Assembly (NCBI GenBank): GCA_036971715.1
Contig: JAVHJL010000008.1
Location: forward strand, 620,001-684,000
Direction of reading: 5' to 3'
Length of the DNA: 64,000 nucleotides
Origin: Arthrobotrys musiformis
Lineage: Eukaryota > Ascomycota > Orbiliomycetes > Orbiliales > Orbiliaceae
Shown here piece by piece: positions 48,174-56,305 of the stretch (position 1 is the first letter of the stretch; each line of letters begins with the position of its first letter). The notes below the pieces were generated by a model. The model worked only from the letters and a program-made list of their open reading frames with translations. It was not told where the DNA came from and did not search any database. The position numbers and the translations under genes are program-made.

Positions 48174-49040
48174 ATGAGCGAACCACAACTAACCCTCTAC
48201 ACAAACCAAACCCCAAACGGGTCCGTCCTCCCCCCCCCCCCCCCCCATAACCCCCAATCCAACTAACCCCCTTCAAAAGGATAAAAATCTCCATAGCCCT
48301 CTCCCTCCTCTCCCTCCCCTACAAAACCCACATAATCTCCCTCGACAAGCACGAACAAAAATCAGAATGGTTCACAAAAATAAACCCCAATGGACGATTA
48401 CCAGCGCTCACAGACCACACCGCGGACCTCAACATAATGGAGTCCGGCGCCATTCTACTCTACCTAGCGTCCACATATGACAAACAGCATAAAATCAGCT
48501 TTGAAGAAGGGAGTAAAGAACACTGGGAAATGGTCCAATGGGTCTTATGGCAAAACGCCGGCTTAGGCCCCATGCAAGGCCAATCAAACCACTTCGTCCG
48601 ATACGCCCCGGAGCACATACAATACGGCATCGACCGCTACATCAACGAAACCCGCCGACTCTACTCCGTCCTCGAATCCCAACTCCAAAAACAAGAGAGT
48701 AAAGGCGGATGGGTCGTCGGCGACCACATCAGTATCGCCGACATCACCATCTTCGGATGGGCCGTATTCGCCGAATGGGCCGGCGTGGAACTCGATGAGT
48801 TCCCCAGGGTGAGATCGTGGAGGGAGCGGATGGAAAATATCGAGAAGGTCGAGGAGGGGAGGAATGTGCCTGAGAGAAGCGGGTTGAGGGATGTTATGGG
48901 GGATAAGGAGAAGATGGAGGAGTATGCCGCCGGCAGTCGCAAGTGGATTTTGGAGGGTGAGTGGTTCTATATTCCCTTTTTATAATGAGAAAGGCTGACT
49001 TTTGATAGGTATGAAGAGGGATGCGGAGAAGAGGGCGTAA
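48174..49040 (+). CDS. Glutathione S-transferase, Ure2-like
   Basis: Exons 48174-48220, 48280-48956 and 49009-49040 give 251 residues. The thioredoxin-like N-domain begins LTLYTNQTPNGIKISIALSLLSLPYKTH, rebuilt across intron 1, and continues INPNGRLPALTDH and IMESGAILLYLA, the glutathione-binding region of Ure2-type fungal GSTs. The C-terminal helical domain has ETRRLYSVLESQL and the N-capping segment WVVGDHISIADITIFGW. Predicted role: cytosolic glutathione conjugation or peroxidase/reductase activity; the Asn-rich prion region of yeast Ure2 is absent, so nitrogen regulation is not implied. Intron 1 is odd: donor GTCCGT, a run of 17 C (48230-48246), then a normal CAACTAAC branch. Confidence 0.88.
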
Positions 49041-49232
49041 GCCCTGTTCATATTAGACTATATCAATCAATCGAAAGGCGGTCCTCGAGAGCTATAAATA
49101 TTTAGTAATTTGATGATTGCGTGAAATTGGGAGCGTAGAATGAGGGTTGGAAGATAAAAACAGGCCGACCCCTCGACATAGTAATAAAAGTAGTAACAAA
49201 GTAACCTCAAACGCCCATGTAATGTGTGTAAA

Positions 49233-50270
49233 CTACCGCCTCCTCCTCCACTCCCTCGCCTCCCGCTCATCAACCGTACTCTCCAAAACCTCAAACCTCC
49301 CCTCAAAATCCACCCTCTCAACCCCCTTCTCAAGCACACTCTCCACCTCCTCCCTCTCCTTCCCCTTCCTCTTCCGCCTCGCCTCCCTCTCCACCTCACT
49401 ATCATCACTCTCCATAACCTCAACATGCCCCACAACCGACGCCTCATCCCCCACAAACGACGACCCCACCGTTTCAACCCGATGAAGATAATTCCCCCCC
49501 TCGGTCTCAATAATCGATGGCGCCAAGCCCGTCGGAACTCTTTTATTCTCGTGTTGTCTTTGTTCCCGCTGGTGTTGCAGAATCCCCTCCGCCCATTGCG
49601 TAAGGATTCTATTCTCCTCCTCCTCGATTTTCATCTTTGCTAGAGCTTGTTGGGCGTTGCGATTATGCACATGCGATATCATATCGAATTTATAATCCCA
49701 CCCCGTCCACATGAATTCTCCAGACGAGTCTTTGAGCTCATAGATCTGTGTTTTGTACATACTATGCGGCGGCGGGATATGTGTTATATCGCCCTTCTTG
49801 AAGAAACGGAGTTTGTGCGGGAGGCGCTCGTCGAAGGCGGTGAAGTGGGCAGTTAGGATGCCGGTTTCGGAGGGGAGGGTTGTGAGTTGTGTGCGCAGGA
49901 GGAGCGGGCAGGTTGTGATTTTGTAGCGGGTTTTCATGATGTTATTCGGTGATAGCCATCTACTCCTCGTTAGTAAGTATTTATTGGAGATGTTAGAGAG
50001 GGAGACGAACTCTTCCTTCGATCCGACTTCCAGGACGGCGAGGTATCGGGGTGTGGGGCCTTTGTCGAACTCGCGGCAGACCTTTTCGTAGGCGTCTGCG
50101 GCGGTGGTACGCCAGTTTGAGGAAGGGTCGGAGGGGGAGGAGTCGAGGGTGGAGGGGATGAAGAGGATGAAGAGGGGACGTTTGAGGGTTTCGAGGACGG
50201 CGAGGAGCTGGGTGGGGTGGGTGAGGTTTAGTTTCGGGTCGGTGAAGAGGGGGGATGCGTCGACGATCAT
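49233..50270 (-). CDS. Unrecognised 345-residue protein with thioredoxin-fold-like N-terminus
   Basis: A single-exon frame starting at ATG 50270. Residues 1-115 (LLAVLETLKRPLFILFIPSTLDSS ... TAADAYEKVCREF ... RYLAVLEVGSKEEF ... RSRWLSPNN) have the same order of elements as the TXNDC17-like protein 2 kb away (FLESLGRPLYIFFTASADP ... VTSTFQEAAQEL ... VVTVEVGDKP), but without a CxxC or single redox Cys at the equivalent site. A middle domain (HFTAFDERLPHKLRFF ... YELKDSSGEFMWTGWDYKFDMIS) and a charged helical C-terminus follow, with K/R/E-rich segments. No known family was recognised; the thioredoxin-like assignment is my inference. Its stop faces the GST stop (192 bp apart). Confidence 0.65.
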   Translation of the reverse strand: MIVDASPLFTDPKLNLTHPTQLLAVLETLKRPLFILFIPSTLDSSPSDPSSNWRTTAADAYEKVCREFDKGPTPRYLAVLEVGSKEEFVSLSNISNKYLLTRSRWLSPNNIMKTRYKITTCPLLLRTQLTTLPSETGILTAHFTAFDERLPHKLRFFKKGDITHIPPPHSMYKTQIYELKDSSGEFMWTGWDYKFDMISHVHNRNAQQALAKMKIEEEENRILTQWAEGILQHQREQRQHENKRVPTGLAPSIIETEGGNYLHRVETVGSSFVGDEASVVGHVEVMESDDSEVEREARRKRKGKEREEVESVLEKGVERVDFEGRFEVLESTVDEREAREWRRRR

Positions 50271-50300
50271 CTTCTCTCTTTTGTTCGTGGTAGTTTAATG

Positions 50301-50353
50301 ATTGATGGTGGTTAATTGATGGTGGTTAATTGATGTAGTTAATTGATGGTTGG
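50301..50353. repeat. 14-mer tandem repeat ATTGATGGTGGTTA
   Basis: Two perfect 14-nt units, then a 13-nt variant and a partial unit, in the 127-bp gap between the unrecognised 345-residue gene and RPC11. GTTGATG units continue to about 50393. Confidence 0.85.
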
Positions 50354-50397
50354 TAGATGAGGTTGATGTTGAAGTCGATGTTGATGTTGATGATAGC

Positions 50398-50788
50398 TCA
50401 GCCCTCCCGCCACTTATGCCCACACTTCATACACTACAACCCACAATTAGCTTCCTATACATACAAGAATATATAAAGAGAGAGGTACCTTATAAAAAGT
50501 AGTCATAGGCTCATCAGCACTCCGAATCTGAACCATATAAAAATACGCCCGATCCCCCCCGCAAGCCTCATCGGGACACTGCGCCTCGGTATTATCGACA
50601 TTATCCCAGCTGCCCTCGCCGCCGAGGATGTCGTCGACCTCCTTCCTACGGATGAGACGACGCTCGAAGAGGCGACGGGTGAGCGGGTAGTTGTAGGGAC
50701 ATGTCGGGCAGGTGAGGGCGTTCATGCCGGTCGAGGACTGGCGGTGGACGGTGAGGGAGTTGGAGCAGGTGGGGCAGAACAGCAGCAT
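50398..50788 (-). CDS. RPC11: RNA polymerase III subunit RPC11 (C11/POLR3K)
   Basis: Exons 50489-50788 and 50398-50433 (55-nt intron) give 111 residues, the family's usual length. The N-terminal zinc ribbon is MLLFCPTCSNSL ... LTCPTCPY, related to Rpb9. The C-terminal TFIIS-like ribbon has CPDEAC, the invariant acidic hairpin RSADEPMTTFYK, and CMKCGHKWREG restored by the second exon. C11 gives Pol III its intrinsic RNA-cleavage activity and is needed for termination and reinitiation on tRNA and 5S genes. Frame upstream of ATG 50788 is open, but nothing there resembles the family. The gene is head-to-head with the ankyrin gene (383 bp between starts). Confidence 0.95.
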
Positions 50789-51171
50789 CTTCTCTTCTCC
50801 CTGGTATTGTACCCGGACTGCACGAAGAGTGACTGTGGGTGTGTATTGTATTGAAGTGGAGGGTGGTTGTTGGAGCGGTGATGGTGTTTTGAGAGGATGG
50901 AATTTTTCAGCTGTTGCGATTGGCCCAAACAAACAGAAGAAGCCGCCCCGCGTCGAACAGCTTAGCTTACTGCCACTATCACAGCCACCACTTACGACTA
51001 CTCTCATTACTACTGCTATTCCTACTGTCCTACAACATCTCGAACATCTCCAGCTTCATCACCACCAGTACTACTATTACTACTATTACTACCACCACCA
51101 CCACTATCACTAGTATAAGCTGGTATAAGCTGGTATAAGCGGTATTGGTAGACTACCCCGCTAGCATCAAG

Positions 51172-51967
51172 ATGGCCAAAGACCCACGAGCCGTCGACGA
51201 CGACAACCACGACGAGGTACCTTCCCACATACTCTAATATAATACAGATAGAGACTAACAGAGAACAGCAGGGCGCCTCGCCAAAGGAACTCCTCTTCGC
51301 CGCCTGCCGCTCAAACAACACCGACCTCCTCTCCGAAGTCCTCTCCCAATTCACCAAAGACCCCGAATCAACAGACCCAGAAGAACCAAAAGAAGAAGAA
51401 TCAAAAGATGAGGAAGAAGATGAAGAAACGCCTCTATCCAAATTCCTGAACGAGTCCAGAAATTCACTGGGTTATACCGCCCTCCACGTCGCCGCCAAGT
51501 ACGGGAATCCCGAGATACTGGATATGCTACTGGACCAGGAAGGGCTGGAGGTCGATCCACTCTCTCACATGGAGGGGGATACCCCCCTGCACGTCGCCGC
51601 ACAGTATACCTCCGAAGACCCAGAGGCGGGCGGGTACCTCATCCACCTCCTCGTCGACGCCGGCGCAGACCCGAGGTATCCCCAATTCTATAACAAACAA
51701 ACCCCCCTAATAGATAGTAACAAAGCTAACGGGAGCAGACTAAAGAACAACGGCCAGCAAAAGCCCATCGACCTCGTCGATCCAACCTCCCCCGAAATCA
51801 GAACCTACCTCTCCGAAGCCGAGGCCGAAGCCGAAGCCGAAGCCCGCCAGGAGGCCGCGAAGAAGGCCTTCGACGCCGATATCGCCCGACAGACCAAACA
51901 CGGCGGCGACATCATCGTCGACGACCTGGACGAAGCCGGCAGCGGTCCTGCCAGCGATAGCGAGTAA
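51172..51967 (+). CDS. Ankyrin-repeat protein
   Basis: Exons 51172-51216 and 51269-51967 give 247 residues. After a short acidic start (MAKDPRAVDDDNHDE) there are about three ankyrin repeats: SPKELLFAACRSNNTDLLSEVL, GYTALHVAAKYGNPEILDMLL and GDTPLHVAAQ...HLLVDAGADP. An acidic insertion (about 50-70, Glu/Asp-rich) lies between the first two. The C-terminus is an acidic (EA)n helix ending GSGPASDSE. This layout of a small ankyrin domain plus acidic tail recalls the yeast Rps3 chaperone Yar1 and related small ankyrin proteins, but I cannot assign orthology. The acceptor is tandem CAGCAG, which could include or skip one Gln. Confidence 0.8.
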
Positions 51968-52218
51968 ATTTTAATGGGTGGAATGCATTTTTTTGTTCGA
52001 GCGGTTTTTTATTTATCTTAGAGCGTCTGATTGGGATCTTATGGATTTTATGTTATTATGCGGGCATAGCTTGATTCATAGATTCCCTTTGTCTATCAAT
52101 ACATCCTTTTATATCATTTTTTATATTCTATCTTATAAGAGTGAGCACGTGTCCGACAAAACCCCACCAACAAACCCCTCCACACCAAACCAACTTCAAT
52201 ATCAAAAAGATAAAAAAG

Positions 52219-52676
52219 ATGACGATAAAAGAAATCCCCGCGGAATCACTGTCTGTATCAGACCCCACGACCTCCCTGCAGACCTTCCTCGAATCCCTGG
52301 GGCGGCCGCTATACATCTTCTTCACCGCCTCCGCCGACCCCGCCACATCAGCCCCCTGGTGTCCCGACGTCCGCGCCGCGATTCCGGTCGTTACAAGTAC
52401 CTTCCAAGAAGCCGCTCAAGAACTATCTGTCGTAACGGTGGAGGTTGGGGATAAACCCTCGTATGTGCCCTTCTTATAATTATATGAGTGGTGTTGACAG
52501 GAAGTAGGTGGAAGGATGCGAATAATGTGTTCAAGAAGGAGTGGGGGTTAACCGCCATCCCGACGCTGGGACGGTACGAAGTAGTCGATGTGGACGGACA
52601 GAGTATTGTCGCCGTCAGGATGCTGGTGGAAAACGAATGCCTCGATGTCTCGAAACTGCTCTCCCTCATTTCATAA
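52219..52676 (+). CDS. TXNDC17-like (DUF953) thioredoxin-fold protein
   Basis: Exons 52219-52460 and 52508-52676 give 136 residues, the usual length. RPLYIFFTASADPATSAPWCPDVRAA is the beta strand and active-site region; TVEVGDKPSWKDANNVFKKEWGLTAIPTLGRY contains the conserved W-K-D-x-N-F-R/K and cis-Pro (IPTL) elements. In TXNDC17/TRP14 the active site is WCPDC; here it is WCPDV, so the resolving cysteine is absent. A single-Cys thioredoxin could act by a glutathione-dependent or trapping mechanism, or may be non-catalytic. The acceptor region reads GAAGTAG, offering two acceptors 3 nt apart. The stop is 15 bp from the stop of the convergent next gene. Confidence 0.85.
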
Positions 52677-52691
52677 TTAAAATACATGTAA

Positions 52692-53747
52692 TTATAGATT
52701 TATAAACCGATCCCCGCAGTGATCCCACCAATTCCTACAACTCCGATGTCCCCACCCCCCCACCCACCGTTCTCCACCGTCTATATCCCTACTCTTCTCA
52801 ATATTCTCATCTTCCTTGAGTTTCACCACCCTCTCCACAGGCGATAACCCACAAAGCCAGCAAAACTCCACAACCCCCTTCTTAATCCCAACCTCCATAT
52901 CCCCACTCAACTCCACAACTCCAACCCCCATCCCCCTCACAACAGCTCTAAGACTCCCCAGAATCTCATTGTACTCCCTAACGCACTCCGACACCTCCCG
53001 TTCGTCTTTTAGTGAGTTTTTAGAGTTGAGGCTTTTGTGTCTTCTCCCTCTGATCTTTTTGGAGGCGATGAGACGGGCGACGACGTGCGAGAGGAGGATT
53101 ATGCCCACGAAGACTTCTTTAACGCGGGGGGAGGCTAACAACCGCTGTTTGGCGGGGTAGGAGAGGGGTTTTAGACGGTTTAGAAATGCGGTTGGGGTGA
53201 GGAGTTGGGAGGTTAGGACGGGTAGAAGCAGATATAATCCCGGCGGGGGGTGGGGGGGATGGAGGAAATTATGTGAAGTTATAGTTGAGGAGAGGGAGAA
53301 TGTAGGAGGGGGGGTGGGGACCCGCGGGGTGGATATGAATATGCCGAACTCCTCGTTCTCCTCTTCTTGAGGATCTGTGGAGGGGTGGATTATGGTGGGG
53401 GGTTGGGGGGGGGAGGAGTTTGAGAAGGGCCCGAAGGAGGTGGAGGAGGGCAGTGGTTCTACGGCGAAGTCTCCGAAGTCGTCGGGGGGGAGGTGCGGGG
53501 AGGTGGAGAATAATGTCATATTACCCCCGTCGTTTGGGAAGTTGAAGATGGCCTCTGAGGTCTTATTATTATTATCATTATTCCCCCCTCCCCCTGCCCT
53601 AGTCTCGGCCCCTACCTGAGGAGTAGTAGTAGAAGAGAACAGGCCGAGTAAATCATCGAAATTCGAGTTGGAGGTCTGAAATGCGTTGTTTGTGGTAGTT
53701 GCAGATGTCTGGAAGTCGCCAAACTCGCCGAGGAGGTCGCGCGACAT
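52692..53747 (-). CDS. Protein with FGDF gamma-ear motifs, likely vesicle-coat accessory
   Basis: A single-exon frame of 351 residues from ATG 53747. The N-terminal third is disordered and carries LLGEFGDFQT (about 5-14), FDDLLGLF and PDDFGDFAV (about 90), and later EEFGIF. FGDF fits the published gamma-adaptin/GGA ear-binding consensus (aromatic-G-[P/D/E]-hydrophobic, acidic context), seen in aftiphilin-type clathrin accessory proteins. The C-terminal half looks folded: LPVLTSQLLTPTAFLNRLKPLSYPAKQRLL, REYNEILGSLRAVV, and a conserved-looking end with FCWLCGLSPVERVVKL and ERWVGGWGHRSCRNWWDHC, possibly a metal-binding Cys/His site. I suggest a Golgi/endosome clathrin-adaptor partner; this is inference from motifs only. 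Confidence 0.7.
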   Translation of the reverse strand: MSRDLLGEFGDFQTSATTTNNAFQTSNSNFDDLLGLFSSTTTPQVGAETRAGGGGNNDNNNKTSEAIFNFPNDGGNMTLFSTSPHLPPDDFGDFAVEPLPSSTSFGPFSNSSPPQPPTIIHPSTDPQEEENEEFGIFISTPRVPTPPPTFSLSSTITSHNFLHPPHPPPGLYLLLPVLTSQLLTPTAFLNRLKPLSYPAKQRLLASPRVKEVFVGIILLSHVVARLIASKKIRGRRHKSLNSKNSLKDEREVSECVREYNEILGSLRAVVRGMGVGVVELSGDMEVGIKKGVVEFCWLCGLSPVERVVKLKEDENIEKSRDIDGGERWVGGWGHRSCRNWWDHCGDRFINL

Positions 53748-54099
53748 CTTCGTTAATAATGGCTGGGAAGCTTGACGGTCCCCTGTGGCTATCCAGGTAT
53801 ACAGGATAGATTGGATGGCGTGGTTGTGGACGGCGATTGATGCACGTAATCACCTGTAGGTAGGTACCTAGCTATAGGTACTTAAGTAGGTATGATATAG
53901 AAGTCAGATGATGAGGTTATGTCTTGCATTCTCGAATCGAGTCGCCACTTCGACTCTCAGCCATTACATTACACATTACTCTATATTATATAACAATACA
54001 CCCATCATATTACAATCCATACAAAATTAAAATAATATCTTCCAAACCAGAGGTTAACCGTCGAATCGAAATAAAAATATTAAAATAATATCAAAATAA
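53748..54099. other. Short intergenic stretch
   Basis: Promoter of the FGDF-motif gene (minus strand) and AT-rich 3' flank of the next small minus-strand gene. Contains a short TAGGTA/ACCTA-rich block at about 53856-53895. Confidence 0.5.
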
Positions 54100-54372
54100 T
54101 CAAACACCATCCCCAAAAACCCCAGTCAGCCAAAGCTCAACCCTCTCCCGGAGCTCATCCTCCGCGCTCTTCTTCCCTTTTCTATCCTGCATCCTCGCCT
54201 GTCGTTCTCGGGCCTCGATCATAGCTAACGTCACCGGTTCTTTCGTCTCACGGACTGGTTCGGTTCGTCGGGGGTTGGGAGTGATGTGAACCCGCGATAG
54301 CTGTCTTTCCAGCTTTTCGTTCGACGGTCTTGGGTATGAGACCGGTTTCTTGGTGGGGGGTAGGGTGGTCAT
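54100..54372 (-). CDS. Small basic hypothetical protein
   Basis: A single-exon frame of 90 residues (MTTLPPTKKPVSYPRPSNEKLERQL at the start). It is basic and Pro-rich at the N-terminus and helical and charged later (TLAMIEARERQARMQDRKGKKSAEDELRERVELWLTGVFGDGV). No signal peptide, membrane segment or known domain. Support is the codon-like composition and a normal ATG context; I cannot name a family, and no second exon is needed. Confidence 0.5.
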   Translation of the reverse strand: MTTLPPTKKPVSYPRPSNEKLERQLSRVHITPNPRRTEPVRETKEPVTLAMIEARERQARMQDRKGKKSAEDELRERVELWLTGVFGDGV

Positions 54373-56305
54373 TTTGTTTTAGATTTTGTTTTAGATTTTG
54401 GTTTAGATTGAGGGAGACCGTGATGGATGATGTGAGGAGGGATTGGATTGGCTGGGGGTATAATTATTTATCCTGCGCGGGAACGTGGGCTTTGAGGGGG
54501 ATGCGCGGTTATGTGCTCATCTACCATAATAGTATCGTGGGTTTATATAGATGTAGATATATATCGGTGTATACAGCTTCAACCCGAGCAAATATTAAAT
54601 TCGAGCGAGGATATGTATAACCATGTCAATCTACGACCAATCACCTCGAGCTCGAGGGTTGGACATTGTTGCATATAATTATAATAATATAGAACAATAA
54701 CTAGGTATAAAAGCAGATGTATCCAGAATTCTTTCTATATACTCTCTCCCGTCCTTGGGTCTCGAGGTCGTCTGTCTATATATATCGATATAGATATATA
54801 TAAGTATATATATCGCCAATTGAATTTTGATTGAATTATATTATATAAGCGTCCATTCAAGCATTCGCTCTATTATGGTCACTGCTATTGTTATATTTAC
54901 TTATATAATATAAATTTATATATGATCTATATCAGCCTGGTTACCGTGAGTATATTTATAAATAAAATAAATTATATAAAATGATACAAAAAAAGACAGA
55001 TGAGATGGATAAATCATAGCGTAGCATCTCATATATCGATATGTATGGTACGGTATTGTGTGAAGTGCGGCAACCGCCCGACGACAGGGCCCCCCCGGTC
55101 CAATATTCAGCCAGGACCCTGCAAGAGGACGTAACTAACAATTAGCATGTAATGTACCTCAACGTGGAGGCAAAGGTTCTTGTTGAGATATACATACTAC
55201 TCCTCACGTATGTACTATGTATGTGTGTATGTATGTATGTGTGAATGAGTGTCTGACCTGTCCGAGGCATGCAGTGACACTTCCCCTCAGGCTAATGCCG
55301 GACCTGGTCCACAGAGAAGGAGACAGAACGGAACAGAAACTACTCAAAAACTAGCTTGGTTGGAGGTATTCGTGGAATGCAGACTGCTGGCATTCTGAAA
55401 TTTTCGTGCATTGGACTACCTATATCCATGGCATGGTATCCATATCGAATTGGACTGCATTGGACTGGAGAATGACAGTTAGTTTCCCCTCTTTTATATC
55501 GAGGCGTGATACATACCTTATATAGTTATATTTATATATATAGATTGATCGATAGAGTAGATACGGTTGTAGTCTTGGGCTGAAGTACGAAGAGTGGACA
55601 GTGTGATAGTTCTGTTCTACGTCAGTTCACCGCCAATTCAACTCTTCTCCACCTCCCAACCACAATCCATCAACCACAACCTTCAACCACCAACCTTCAA
55701 CCTCAGCTTCAGCACCATCGTCGACTCCAACATCAACTTCACCTCCAACATCATCGTCGACTCCAATCCCTCCGGTCCAACCGTACGGCTTCAATCTCGG
55801 TCGCTTTCCCGACACTCATTTCCACCACAGAACCCGTCCATTCGCTCTCGGAGACTTTCCCCTTGCTCCAACCAACCCGTCAATCGCACATCTCCATAAT
55901 CACCATCGTATATACCACCCTCGTATATACATCAAAGAGATACACATTGGCTTCAACCGGCTTCGGCCCGTGCCAGAAAATGGTCCTCCCAGATGGCAGC
56001 ACCGGTAAATTTTCCTTTTTTCCTTCATCTCTTTTAGCCTCTGTTTAGTCCTTTACTTGAATTCCGTGGGGTGAGCTCTCTGCATCGCCGTGCAGGGAAA
56101 AGTGCTGTCTCCCTTCAATCTTGGTCGGTCAGCTGCCACCGCACCAGCTGGCTGTTCACTCGGTCTAGTTAGCACCCACTGGACCATCTGCTAGTTATTG
56201 CATTGCTATATTATCTCCCCGTCCCGCTTTCAATTTTTTATGCTAAAACGGTTCAGCTGGTGAAAATTTTAAGCTCCCAAGCTAACGAAAAGTGTGTCTA
56301 CTACC
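54373..56305. other. AT-rich intergenic region, 1.9 kb
   Basis: Contains TA-rich runs (about 54775-54960), a TGTA-type microsatellite (about 55200-55245), and C/T-rich leader sequence before the PAS kinase gene (about 55620-56300). No supported gene. Confidence 0.55.

Noticed and set aside
49067..49510. Arg-rich minus-strand frame and its plus-strand counterpart
   Set aside because: Shadows of the charged C-terminus of the 345-residue protein in other frames.
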